From NCBI GenBank assembly GCA_016875875.1, contig VGOP01000010.1:1-62506 (forward strand): DNA of 62,506 bases, given 5' to 3'. This DNA comes from Chloroflexota bacterium. Lineage in GTDB: Bacteria; Chloroflexota; Dehalococcoidia; GIF9; UBA5629. A program made the translations under genes and the position numbers. The notes beneath the pieces are model-generated. The model was not told the origin of the DNA. It made no database searches and saw only the letters and a list, made by a program, of their open reading frames with translations. Positions 1 through 8,323 of the stretch are shown here, in pieces (positions within the stretch are counted from its first letter, which is position 1; the number at the start of each line of letters is the position of its first letter).

Positions 1-1111
1 CCATAAGAATCATCTCATCCCTATGCTGAGGACGAGTGACCACCAGCTGATACCGTCGAACCTCAGGAAATTTAGAAATCGCTTCATCCGTCTGCTTGGG
101 ATGGACAAACATCCCCCTCACCCTGACAGCCGCACCAGACCTCCCCATAATCTTCGGTAACCTGGGGGTTGTTCTCCCACAAGCACAGGGCTCATCATCA
201 AACATAGATAAGTCACCAGTGCCAAACCGAATCAAGGGATAAACTTCGTCAAACGGCGTGACTACCACCTCACCCTCCTCACCAGGACCAAGCTGCTCCC
301 CCGTCACTGGATCCACTATCTCAACTATGGCATCAGCAGTAATGTGCATACCGCACTGCTTATCACAACCTGTAGCTACAGTACCAATATCAGCCGTAGC
401 ATAAGAATCTCCACCCATACACATGATGCCGTATTTCTCCTGAAACATCTTCCGTAGTGGATCACCACCCATTTCCCCACCCACCATAGCAAACTTTAAG
501 TTGAAGTCCTTCTTGAAATCATAGCCCATCTCCTCAGCCTTATCTATAATAATCTTCAGAAAACTGGGAGTGCCAACGAAACCATGTACTTTAAGGTCAT
601 GCATAATCTGCACTTGCAGCTCAGTGTTTCCTGTACCTGAGGGAACAACGGTAAACCCCAGACTCCTAAGTAACTGGTCAACCCCCAAGCCAGCAGGCGT
701 TATGTGATACGACCACGTATTCATTACTATCTGCCCCTTGCCAATGTCTGACCCCAACCCACCTGGGCCAAAACCTCTCTTGCGTTGCGGGTCGTAGATA
801 GGGCCTGGCGATTGATATATCCTCTCCAGACTGTCAATGGGCACAGCAAGATAGCCACCAAAGGGAGGATTCTCCTTCTGAAGGGCGATCAGGTCATCCT
901 TTCTTAACATCGGAATCTTTTCCAAATCCTTAACACTACGAATGTCCTTAGGCTTCACTCCAGCTTTGTCGAAACGCTCTTTCACAGCCGGTGCCCGCTC
1001 ATAGGCATAAGCGATTATTTCCCTCATCCTCTCCTCCAAATACCCCTGTCTCTCTTTCGGAGGCATCCTCTCCAACTCATGGGGTAAAGGCCTAGATTCT
1101 TTCTTTTCCAT
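1..1111 (-). CDS. PaaK-like acyl-CoA ligase, copy 1 (3' end beyond window)
   Basis: This is an AMP-forming aryl/acyl-CoA ligase of the phenylacetate-CoA ligase (PaaK) family, read from an ATG at 1109-1111 off the left window edge. About 370 of an expected 441 codons are present. I found no nucleotide difference from the neighbouring complete copy, so the visible protein is the same. The start is preceded by an AGGAAG Shine-Dalgarno, but beyond nine bases the leader differs from that of copy 2, so the two copies have different upstream regions. The missing C-terminus may or may not be intact. A collapsed or chimeric assembly end is the main alternative to a true tandem duplicate. Confidence 0.75.
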   Translation of the reverse strand, partial: MEKKESRPLPHELERMPPKERQGYLEERMREIIAYAYERAPAVKERFDKAGVKPKDIRSVKDLEKIPMLRKDDLIALQKENPPFGGYLAVPIDSLERIYQSPGPIYDPQRKRGFGPGGLGSDIGKGQIVMNTWSYHITPAGLGVDQLLRSLGFTVVPSGTGNTELQVQIMHDLKVHGFVGTPSFLKIIIDKAEEMGYDFKKDFNLKFAMVGGEMGGDPLRKMFQEKYGIMCMGGDSYATADIGTVATGCDKQCGMHITADAIVEIVDPVTGEQLGPGEEGEVVVTPFDEVYPLIRFGTGDLSMFDDEPCACGRTTPRLPKIMGRSGAAVRVRGMFVHPKQTDEAISKFPEVRRYQLVVTRPQHRDEMILM

Positions 1112-1119
1112 GTCTTCCT
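1..1119. repeat. direct repeat, copy 1 (left edge open)
   Basis: Bases 1-1119 match 1451-2569 at a constant offset of 1450, with no mismatch seen in a line-by-line comparison. The right boundary is sharp: identity ends nine bases upstream of the ligase start codon. The left boundary lies outside the window. Confidence 0.9.
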
Positions 1120-1140
1120 TTCATTACAAAATAATTTGAA

Positions 1141-1182
1141 CGCTCAGATACTGAACTGAGCTAGCAAGTTAGTACCTGAGCG
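1141..1182. other. overlapping inverted repeats between the two ligase copies
   Basis: GCTCAG at 1142-1147 can pair with CTGAGC at 1156-1161. Alternatively, CGCTCAG at 1141-1147 can pair with CTGAGCG at 1176-1182. The stems are mutually exclusive and lie between the stop of copy 2 and the start of copy 1. They could be a weak terminator for copy 2 or a folded leader for copy 1. No long T-run follows on the minus strand. Confidence 0.35.
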
Positions 1183-1235
1183 ATTAGCGCTATGCAACCG
1201 CTAAAGCTGCTGAATTAACGCAGCCTGTATTATAG

Positions 1236-2561
1236 CTAATATGCTCTCTTATCAACAATCCGTTTGGCATCATCAGGAATGGCACCCTTGGCAACAAACT
1301 CCATGTGGTCAAACCTTACCTTACATACATCCCTGAAACTCTTATCCAGAGCACCCTTCAACTTCTCCTTATCAATAGCTGAGCTCACCACCAAGCTCAT
1401 CTCTGCCTTTGTCGCACCGACACGCTTCGTATATGCATCGGCAAGCTCAACCATAAGAATCATCTCATCCCTATGCTGAGGACGAGTGACCACCAGCTGA
1501 TACCGTCGAACCTCAGGAAATTTAGAAATCGCTTCATCCGTCTGCTTGGGATGGACAAACATCCCCCTCACCCTGACAGCCGCACCAGACCTCCCCATAA
1601 TCTTCGGTAACCTGGGGGTTGTTCTCCCACAAGCACAGGGCTCATCATCAAACATAGATAAGTCACCAGTGCCAAACCGAATCAAGGGATAAACTTCGTC
1701 AAACGGCGTGACTACCACCTCACCCTCCTCACCAGGACCAAGCTGCTCCCCCGTCACTGGATCCACTATCTCAACTATGGCATCAGCAGTAATGTGCATA
1801 CCGCACTGCTTATCACAACCTGTAGCTACAGTACCAATATCAGCCGTAGCATAAGAATCTCCACCCATACACATGATGCCGTATTTCTCCTGAAACATCT
1901 TCCGTAGTGGATCACCACCCATTTCCCCACCCACCATAGCAAACTTTAAGTTGAAGTCCTTCTTGAAATCATAGCCCATCTCCTCAGCCTTATCTATAAT
2001 AATCTTCAGAAAACTGGGAGTGCCAACGAAACCATGTACTTTAAGGTCATGCATAATCTGCACTTGCAGCTCAGTGTTTCCTGTACCTGAGGGAACAACG
2101 GTAAACCCCAGACTCCTAAGTAACTGGTCAACCCCCAAGCCAGCAGGCGTTATGTGATACGACCACGTATTCATTACTATCTGCCCCTTGCCAATGTCTG
2201 ACCCCAACCCACCTGGGCCAAAACCTCTCTTGCGTTGCGGGTCGTAGATAGGGCCTGGCGATTGATATATCCTCTCCAGACTGTCAATGGGCACAGCAAG
2301 ATAGCCACCAAAGGGAGGATTCTCCTTCTGAAGGGCGATCAGGTCATCCTTTCTTAACATCGGAATCTTTTCCAAATCCTTAACACTACGAATGTCCTTA
2401 GGCTTCACTCCAGCTTTGTCGAAACGCTCTTTCACAGCCGGTGCCCGCTCATAGGCATAAGCGATTATTTCCCTCATCCTCTCCTCCAAATACCCCTGTC
2501 TCTCTTTCGGAGGCATCCTCTCCAACTCATGGGGTAAAGGCCTAGATTCTTTCTTTTCCAT
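1236..2561 (-). CDS. PaaK-like (phenylacetate-CoA ligase family) AMP-forming ligase, copy 2
   Basis: This 441-residue cytoplasmic enzyme is expected to adenylate a carboxylic acid and transfer it to CoA. PaaK-family hallmarks are the FGTGDL segment, the CACGRTTPRLPKIMGR stretch near residue 315 and the C-terminal RGMFVHPKQ segment that starts the mobile domain. The usual Ser/Thr/Gly-rich phosphate loop (SSGTTG) near residue 100 is not recognisable. The corresponding region reads YQSPGPIYDPQR, so ATP handling may be altered or the substrate unusual. The start has a strong GGGGAGGAAG ribosome site. It is divergent from the sugar-phosphate operon. The real substrate (aromatic or other acid) cannot be told. 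Confidence 0.85.
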   Translation of the reverse strand: MEKKESRPLPHELERMPPKERQGYLEERMREIIAYAYERAPAVKERFDKAGVKPKDIRSVKDLEKIPMLRKDDLIALQKENPPFGGYLAVPIDSLERIYQSPGPIYDPQRKRGFGPGGLGSDIGKGQIVMNTWSYHITPAGLGVDQLLRSLGFTVVPSGTGNTELQVQIMHDLKVHGFVGTPSFLKIIIDKAEEMGYDFKKDFNLKFAMVGGEMGGDPLRKMFQEKYGIMCMGGDSYATADIGTVATGCDKQCGMHITADAIVEIVDPVTGEQLGPGEEGEVVVTPFDEVYPLIRFGTGDLSMFDDEPCACGRTTPRLPKIMGRSGAAVRVRGMFVHPKQTDEAISKFPEVRRYQLVVTRPQHRDEMILMVELADAYTKRVGATKAEMSLVVSSAIDKEKLKGALDKSFRDVCKVRFDHMEFVAKGAIPDDAKRIVDKRAY

Positions 2562-2569
2562 GTCTTCCT
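1451..2569. repeat. direct repeat, copy 2
   Basis: This is the second copy of the 1,119-bp repeat and covers codons 1 to about 370 of the complete ligase gene. It is separated from copy 1 by 331 bp, made of the 3' end of copy 2's gene plus about 116 bp of unique sequence. Confidence 0.9.
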
Positions 2570-2594
2570 CCCCTTCGAACCTGATTCGGATATA

Positions 2595-2623
2595 ATTATG
2601 CCTTATTTATCGAATCTACGCAA
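2595..2623 (-). promoter_or_regulatory. sigma70-like promoter for ligase copy 2
   Basis: On the minus strand, TTGCGT (2618-2623) and CATAAT (2595-2600) are 17 bp apart and lie 34 bp upstream of the ligase ATG. This sequence is not shared with copy 1. Confidence 0.5.
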
Positions 2624-2684
2624 GACTGGCCAGCATCAATAATTTCTCATCTTACGTTCAAGCAGCATCTCGCTCCATATGACC

Positions 2685-2740
2685 CGTTCATGAACGTCAC
2701 CATACGTCTGAACTTGATATATATAGCAAAAGGCTATATT
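2685..2740 (+). promoter_or_regulatory. palindrome and possible promoter upstream of the aldolase operon
   Basis: CGTTCATGAACG at 2685-2696 is a perfect 12-bp palindrome that could be an operator. Just downstream, TTGATA (2714-2719) and TATATT (2735-2740) resemble -35 and -10 boxes, but the 15-bp spacing is short. The evidence is weak. Confidence 0.3.
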
Positions 2741-2778
2741 CTTAATTACCAGAAAGTCACATATGGGAATGGGACAGA

Positions 2779-3777
2779 ATGACTAGACTAAGTACTGGCA
2801 AAATCAGGGGCTTGCAGCAGATTTCAACGCCTGAAGGGATCTTCATAATCTGCGCCATGGACCATAGAGGCTCCCTCAAGGCTATGATTGAAAAAGAGCA
2901 ACTTGATGACGAAGTTGATTATCAAGAAATCGTTGAACACAAGCTAGAACTATGTGCTGCTTTAGCCCCCTATACAAGCGCTGTCCTGCTAGACCCCAAT
3001 TATGGTGCCGCCCAGTGCATCTCCGGAGGAGTCCTCCCCGGGCACACTGGATTACTGGTTAGCATCGAAGCTACTGGCTACGAAAGTGACCCGCAAGGAC
3101 GAATAACCACCTTACTCAATGGCTGGAATGTAGAAAAAATCAGACGCATGGGTGCCTCAGCGGTCAAAATCCTGGTCTACTACCGACCCGATCTAACTGG
3201 TGTTGCCAATAGGCAATTGAATACAATACAGGTGGTGGCAGAAGAATGCCAGAAGTACGACATTCCCCTCCTCGTTGAACCAAAAACCTACCTCACAAAG
3301 GGTGAGGATACCGGGACATCCCAATTTGCTGCCCGGAAACCGAGCTTGGTAATTGAGACCGCCCGCCAGATTACGTCTTTGCCAATTGACGTACTTAAAG
3401 CGGAGTTTCCTGCCGACCTGAAATATGAAACTGACAGAGCGAGACTCATCGATTTCTGTCAACAATTGGACAAGGCTTCACAGGTGCCCTGGGTTATCCT
3501 AAGCGCTGGCGTAGACTACGAAACATTCCGAAAGGAAGTGGAAATTGCTTGCCAGGCAGGTGCTTCAGGATTCCTTGGCGGCCGGGCTATCTGGCAAGAA
3601 GCCATACATTTCGCAGACAAAAAGGAACGAATAAAATTCTTATCAACAATTGTGGCTGGCAGACTAAAGGAACTAGCCGAGATAGCCAAAAAATATGCAG
3701 TTCCCTGGTATCACAAACTTGGCATCAAGGGTCATGAATTGGTCACCATCCAAGAAAATTGGTATTTGAATTATTGA
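2779..3777 (+). CDS. LacD-type class I tagatose/fructose-1,6-bisphosphate aldolase
   Basis: At 332 residues this is the usual length of the LacD aldolase family, which splits ketohexose 1,6-bisphosphates into dihydroxyacetone phosphate and glyceraldehyde 3-phosphate. Family signs are the MDHRGSLKAMI segment near residue 28, VEPKTY near 165 and DVLKAEFP near 203-210, whose lysine should form the Schiff base. It is the first gene of a three-gene operon; pyruvate kinase starts 10 bp after its stop and a PfkB kinase follows. The ribosome site is weak. Whether the natural substrate is tagatose or fructose bisphosphate cannot be read from sequence, and family members are often promiscuous. Confidence 0.85.
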   Translation: MTRLSTGKIRGLQQISTPEGIFIICAMDHRGSLKAMIEKEQLDDEVDYQEIVEHKLELCAALAPYTSAVLLDPNYGAAQCISGGVLPGHTGLLVSIEATGYESDPQGRITTLLNGWNVEKIRRMGASAVKILVYYRPDLTGVANRQLNTIQVVAEECQKYDIPLLVEPKTYLTKGEDTGTSQFAARKPSLVIETARQITSLPIDVLKAEFPADLKYETDRARLIDFCQQLDKASQVPWVILSAGVDYETFRKEVEIACQAGASGFLGGRAIWQEAIHFADKKERIKFLSTIVAGRLKELAEIAKKYAVPWYHKLGIKGHELVTIQENWYLNY

Positions 3778-3787
3778 GTTAAGTGGA

Positions 3788-5230
3788 ATGTCTCTCGATA
3801 TCGCACGTACATCATACCGTAGAACAAAAATAATCTGCACGATAGGGCCAAGTACCAGCTCAACTTTAGTGATAAAAGAACTACTCCAAGCTGGCATGGA
3901 TGTAGCTAGAATCAACTTTTCCCACGGTACTCCTAAGGAGCACACCAAATACATAAAAACTCTTCGCCAAGCGGCTAAAAAGGCTGGGGTACCACTAGCC
4001 ATAATGCAAGACCTGCCCGGACCGAAAAATAGAACTGGCAAGCTGAAAAAAAGTGCTATTGAACTTAAAGAAAACGCCGATTTCATCCTCACTACGAGAG
4101 AAATTCTAGGAGACGAACACAGAGCATCCGTGGGCTTGCCCTACCTGCCAAGCATCGTCAAGCCCGGCGACATGATATTCCTCGATGATGGTGCTATAGA
4201 GCTTAGAGTAACAGCTCTTAGTAATACAGAGGTCAGCTGCCAAGTAGTAGTTGGAGGCATTCTTGGTGAGGATAAAGGTATCAATATACCGGGCGTAACT
4301 TGGGACGCCCCCACAATCACCGAAGAGGACTGGAATCATCTCATCTTTGGCTTGAGACATGATGTAGACGTTGTAGCCTTATCTTTCATTAGAGAAGCTA
4401 ACGATGTTCTCAAGGTGAGAAAATTCCTCCGGAAAAGAAAAAAGGCCCCAGTGCTTATTGCAAAAATTGAGAGGCGCGAAGCTCTGGATAACCTCGATAA
4501 AATATTAGAGGCAGCTGATGGCGCCATGGTCGCCCGTGGCGACCTTGGTATCGAGATCCCCATACAAAGGGTGCCTATAGTTCAAAAGGAAATCATCCAG
4601 AAGTGCAACCACTTGGGAAAGCCAGTTGTTGTAGCTACTCAAATGCTGGAGTCGATGGTTAATTCACCACGTCCCACCCGTGCTGAGGTTAGTGATGTAG
4701 CCAATGCTATCTTTAACGGTGCTGATGCCATCATGCTATCAGAAGAAACCGCTGTTGGTAGCTATCCGGTAGAAGCTGTATCTATGATGACACAGATCGC
4801 TCTGGAGGCAGAGGCTACCTTACCCTACGAAGAAATTCTGGCCAACAAAGGCAAAGACCTCCAACCTGAAACAGACGATGCCATCAGCTACGCTGCCTGT
4901 CATACTGCTCATCAACTGGGAGCTGCAGCTATCATTGCCTTCACTTCATCAGGAAGCACTGCACGGCGTGTCGCTAAGTATCGCCCCAAGGTACCAATTA
5001 TAGCTATTACCCCCAGCCAAACAACGCAGAGACAGTTGTCACTATCCTGGGGAGTACGCGCCTTTCAAATTCCCGAGCCTTCAAAAATAGCCGGCTTATT
5101 CTCCCGAGGAGCTAGGGTAGCTAAAAGAACTGGATTAGCTAATGATGGTGACTTAGTTGTTATCACCGGAGGTGTACCTATAGGCATTTCCGGCAGCACC
5201 AATCTACTGAAAGTGGAAAGAGTTAAATGA
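3788..5230 (+). CDS. pyk: pyruvate kinase
   Basis: This 480-residue enzyme transfers phosphate from phosphoenolpyruvate to ADP. It has the N-terminal KIICTIGPSTSS motif, ARINFSHG, the metal-site segment VARGDLGIEIP, the lysine segment IAKIERREAL and the VVVATQMLESM...RPTRAEVSDVANA signature. The length fits a two-domain core with the C-terminal allosteric domain (TSSGSTARRVAKYRP) and no extra PEP-utiliser domain. In DLPGPKNRTG the usual Ile after Lys is Asn, a minor change. It is coupled to the next gene by an ATGA overlap, so synthesis of the two is likely linked. Confidence 0.95.
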   Translation: MSLDIARTSYRRTKIICTIGPSTSSTLVIKELLQAGMDVARINFSHGTPKEHTKYIKTLRQAAKKAGVPLAIMQDLPGPKNRTGKLKKSAIELKENADFILTTREILGDEHRASVGLPYLPSIVKPGDMIFLDDGAIELRVTALSNTEVSCQVVVGGILGEDKGINIPGVTWDAPTITEEDWNHLIFGLRHDVDVVALSFIREANDVLKVRKFLRKRKKAPVLIAKIERREALDNLDKILEAADGAMVARGDLGIEIPIQRVPIVQKEIIQKCNHLGKPVVVATQMLESMVNSPRPTRAEVSDVANAIFNGADAIMLSEETAVGSYPVEAVSMMTQIALEAEATLPYEEILANKGKDLQPETDDAISYAACHTAHQLGAAAIIAFTSSGSTARRVAKYRPKVPIIAITPSQTTQRQLSLSWGVRAFQIPEPSKIAGLFSRGARVAKRTGLANDGDLVVITGGVPIGISGSTNLLKVERVK

Positions 5231-6156
5231 TTGCCACGTTGACTTTGAATCCGAGCCTGGACAAAACGGTTACCGTTGAGGAATTGGTGATAGATGAAGC
5301 CAATCGTTGGACTAGCTTGCGCCGAGACCCCGGTGGCAAAGGAATCAACGTCTCCCGGGTCGTCCACGAACTCGGAGGCGAGACAATCGCTTACGGCTTC
5401 ATAGGCGGCATTGACGGCGAAACATTAAAGCATCTTCTTCAACAACAAGGGGTCCCCTTTGACTTCACTCCAATTGAGGGAGAAATAAGGAGCAACTTCA
5501 TCATCACGGATTTAAAAACTCGCCGCCAAACCAGAATCGACGCTCCGGGACCACATATCCCAAGATACGAACTGGAAAAATTAATACAAAAAGTAACACA
5601 CATCAAGCCAAAACCTGATTTTCTTGTCTTCGCCGGCAGTGTTCCCCCCGGAATACCTGCTGACATCTACCGGCAACTAATAGAAAAGGCTAAAAATAGC
5701 GGTATAAAAACAGTGCTCGATTCGGATAATAAATGGTTACAAGAAGGAATAAAGGCTAAACCAAATGTCATTAAACCAAATGTGCACGAAGCCGAAGATC
5801 TGCTAGAAACACATCTGAGAGACGAAGCAGCAATTGTTGAGGCGGTGAAGACTCTGGTCAACCAAGGCATCGAAATTGCAACTATCTCCCGAAGCAAGGA
5901 TGGGCTTATAGTCGCCAACGGGGAAAAGATCCTAAAAGTAACACCACCCCAGGTAGAGATTCGCAGCACTGTAGGTGCCGGTGACTCAACTATAGCTGGG
6001 CTGGTGCTAAAACTAAGTCAGGGGCATGGGATTGAGGAAGCCTCTCGTTGGGCAGTAGCCTCCGGAACAGCAGCCACACTGACTCCGGGCACCGAACTCT
6101 GCCGCCGAGAGGACGTAGAAAGGCTTCTCCCTCAGGTTAAAGTAGAAATATTGTGA
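5227..6156 (+). CDS. PfkB-family 1-phosphofructokinase / tagatose-6-phosphate kinase
   Basis: This 309-residue ribokinase-fold sugar-phosphate kinase has the TLNPSLDKTV start typical of the FruK/LacC branch, the PGGKGINVSRVVHELGG substrate-binding motif near residue 37 and the GAGDSTIAGL motif with the catalytic aspartate near residue 254. The product would be a ketohexose bisphosphate, the substrate of the first gene's aldolase. The operon therefore encodes bisphosphate formation, its cleavage and the last step of glycolysis. The start ATG overlaps the pyk stop. FruK (fructose 1-phosphate) versus LacC (tagatose 6-phosphate) cannot be settled. No PTS gene is nearby. Confidence 0.85.
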   Translation: MIATLTLNPSLDKTVTVEELVIDEANRWTSLRRDPGGKGINVSRVVHELGGETIAYGFIGGIDGETLKHLLQQQGVPFDFTPIEGEIRSNFIITDLKTRRQTRIDAPGPHIPRYELEKLIQKVTHIKPKPDFLVFAGSVPPGIPADIYRQLIEKAKNSGIKTVLDSDNKWLQEGIKAKPNVIKPNVHEAEDLLETHLRDEAAIVEAVKTLVNQGIEIATISRSKDGLIVANGEKILKVTPPQVEIRSTVGAGDSTIAGLVLKLSQGHGIEEASRWAVASGTAATLTPGTELCRREDVERLLPQVKVEIL

Positions 6157-6228
6157 TATCTAAGGTCTCGTCAAATCGTGTTCTATGCCGCCAACAGAAA
6201 TTTGCCAGCAGAGAGGTTTTTTGTTCAA

Positions 6229-6870
6229 TCAATCTGCCAAATGGGCATTCAACTGTAGCAGGCTAGCTATAGAGTTTTGGTGGTCGGTTTGTCGTCTCCT
6301 ATCAAGGTAGAATGCCTGGATACCTATTTCCCTTGGGGCGACAAAATCAAATTGCCAGTTATCGCCAACATGAACTACCTGGCTAGGCTTAACTTCCATC
6401 ACCTGACACATTTTCAAGTAGAATTCGGATGTCTTCAGCTGCCTGTAATCTGTTAGCGAGGAAAAAATCTTGGTGAAGTAAGGCTCAATGTCCTGAAGAA
6501 GATGATGCAGAAAATCTCGCGTTGACCCAGAAGCTGCAACGAGTTTATATCTTGCACTTAATGATGCCAACACTTCTTTGACCTCTGGATAGTAGCGCAC
6601 TTTGCTCTCACACCTCTCCATAACTAAGTCAGGCGTGCCCAAGCCAAGCTTTTCAAACCAATATCGAACATCGTACCATTCCAATCTCTGGTCACCCACC
6701 TTCCGGTATTCCTCCTCAACGGTTTTCCTGGCCAACTCGAAATCAATACCATTCCTCTCAGCATAGCGTTCAGGAATGGCTTCAAACCAGACAGCATAGC
6801 TAAAGTCTGGCGTTACCAGCGTACCTTCAACATCAAAAGAAACTATCTTGACTTCGTCAAGATTAATCAT
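6229..6870 (-). CDS. HAD-superfamily hydrolase
   Basis: This 213-residue phosphatase-like protein has motif I FDVEGTLV near the N-terminus (nucleophile Asp, with Glu in place of the usual second Asp), motif II VAASGST, a lysine near KTSEFYLK and motif IV HVGDNWQFD. The spacing fits a Cof/REG-2-like HAD with a helical cap after motif I. The second Asp normally acts as acid/base; Glu there occurs in some HADs but makes phosphatase activity less certain. It is a single gene, divergent from the radical SAM operon and convergent with the sugar operon. The substrate is unknown, and no clear ribosome site precedes the ATG. Confidence 0.8.
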   Translation of the reverse strand: MINLDEVKIVSFDVEGTLVTPDFSYAVWFEAIPERYAERNGIDFELARKTVEEEYRKVGDQRLEWYDVRYWFEKLGLGTPDLVMERCESKVRYYPEVKEVLASLSARYKLVAASGSTRDFLHHLLQDIEPYFTKIFSSLTDYRQLKTSEFYLKMCQVMEVKPSQVVHVGDNWQFDFVAPREIGIQAFYLDRRRQTDHQNSIASLLQLNAHLAD

Positions 6871-6959
6871 CTGGATTAACTGTCATGAAAGAGGGGTAGA
6901 TGCTTCCGCTTCGCCACTTTCCCCACATATTAGCATCTTCATAAATCCGAAGTCTATTA

Positions 6960-6989
6960 TTGGAAATTTCGCCCGATAAAGTTTAAAAT
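6960..6989 (+). promoter_or_regulatory. promoter for the radical SAM / peptide importer operon
   Basis: TTGGAA (6960-6965) and TAAAAT (6984-6989) have 18-bp spacing. Transcription would start near 6996, leaving a leader of about 12 nt before the ATG at 7008. No Shine-Dalgarno is visible there. Confidence 0.5.
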
Positions 6990-7007
6990 TAAACACAAGC
7001 AAATATC

Positions 7008-8183
7008 ATGAACTTGGACTATCGCACCAGCACAAATAAATTAGCCGACTGTTCCTTTGAGTTAGGGCCAATAAGACCACCTAGTGAAGCCTATTCATTA
7101 CTGATAAGGGCAACCAGAAACTGCCCATGGAATCGATGCCAATTCTGTCCAGTTTATAAAGGACAAAAATTCGAACTCAGACCGGCTGAAGATATAATCA
7201 AGGATATAGAAACAGCCAAAGCCATCGCCGACGAGATAAAAGAACTCGCTTGGAGAATGGGTTATGGCAATCGACTCATGGATGTGGCTGCAACAATCTA
7301 CAACGGATACCAACATAATGCCACCATCTGCAACGTGGCTCTCTGGCTGTGGGCAGGTGGCAAATCTGCCTTTCTCCAAGATGCCAATACCCTGATAATG
7401 AGGACTCCTGACTTAGTCAAGGTAGTTTCCTTTTTGAAACAAGCTTTCCCTGAGCTTAACAGGATAACCTCATATGCCCGTTCAAAAACTGCCGCCAAGA
7501 AGTCGTTAGAGGAATTGAAAGAACTCAAAGATGCCGGGCTTTCCCGATTACACATCGGGATGGAAAGCGGCTCTAACCCTGTGCTCAGTTATGTGGAAAA
7601 AGGAGTTACGGCTGAGGAACATATCGTAGGCGGCAAGAAGGTAAAAGAAGCTGGTATTTCATTATGTGAATATGTGATGCCCGGACTTGGTGGCAGGAAA
7701 ATGTCATCAGACCACGTTATCGGGACAGCCACGGTTATAAATGAAATAGACCCCGATTATATCAGGCTGCGTAGTCTCCACATCCGCCCGGGTGTGCCCT
7801 TGTGGTCAAAAGTAGAAGCCGGCGATTTTGAACTCCAAACAGAAGACGAGGTGGTTGAGGAAATCGGCAAGTTCATCGAAAAGCTCGAAGTCACCAGCCA
7901 GCTTAAGAGCGACCATATATTGAATCTTCTACCCGAAGTAGAAGGTAAATTTCCAGAGGCAAAAACAGCCTGCCTAGCAACAATAAACAGATATCTAGCA
8001 TTGCCGCCCCAGGAAAGGCTCAATTTCAGACTGGGAAGAAGAGCCGGCCATTATGAGAAACTGGATGACCTCTACGATACGTATAAATATCAGAAGGTCG
8101 ATGAAGCTATCAAGCGTATTACCTCAGAAGCCCCAGACAGCATTGACAATATAATCCTTCAAATAAAGGGGAGTTTCATTTAG
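7008..8183 (+). CDS. radical SAM protein with a Cx4Cx2C cluster motif
   Basis: The 391-residue protein carries a cluster motif CPWNRCQFC near residue 39, which would bind a [4Fe-4S] cluster and S-adenosylmethionine. The spacing is Cx4Cx2C rather than the common Cx3Cx2C. Later segments RLHIGMESGSNPVLSYVEKG and YVMPGLGG fit the SAM-binding strands of the HemN/Elp3-like radical SAM fold. No B12-binding domain or extra C-terminal cluster motif is evident. It precedes a tiny basic ORF and a peptide-type ABC importer on the same strand. The substrate is unknown; a link to the imported compound is only suggested by position. Confidence 0.8.
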   Translation: MNLDYRTSTNKLADCSFELGPIRPPSEAYSLLIRATRNCPWNRCQFCPVYKGQKFELRPAEDIIKDIETAKAIADEIKELAWRMGYGNRLMDVAATIYNGYQHNATICNVALWLWAGGKSAFLQDANTLIMRTPDLVKVVSFLKQAFPELNRITSYARSKTAAKKSLEELKELKDAGLSRLHIGMESGSNPVLSYVEKGVTAEEHIVGGKKVKEAGISLCEYVMPGLGGRKMSSDHVIGTATVINEIDPDYIRLRSLHIRPGVPLWSKVEAGDFELQTEDEVVEEIGKFIEKLEVTSQLKSDHILNLLPEVEGKFPEAKTACLATINRYLALPPQERLNFRLGRRAGHYEKLDDLYDTYKYQKVDEAIKRITSEAPDSIDNIILQIKGSFI

Positions 8184-8197
8184 GAGTATTTAATTTT

Positions 8198-8323
8198 ATG
8201 TCAAGCAAAGGTTTTCTTAATCTGAATCGTTTCAAGTCAAGCAAGGCAATAAAACAGCAAACGAAGCGAAGAGCAGACGACAACCGAAATAAGTCAACAA
8301 AATCTAGAAAGGGTGACAGATGA
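8198..8323 (+). CDS. possible 41-residue basic small ORF
   Basis: An ATG at 8198, 11 nt after an AGGAG, opens a 41-codon frame whose TGA overlaps the ATG of the lipoprotein gene (ATGA), as in translational coupling. The peptide is very rich in Lys, Arg, Ser, Asn and Gln and lacks a signal peptide or cysteines. It could be a real small protein, a leader ORF that couples translation of the importer, or chance. No homologue is recognised. Confidence 0.3.
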   Translation: MSSKGFLNLNRFKSSKAIKQQTKRRADDNRNKSTKSRKGDR

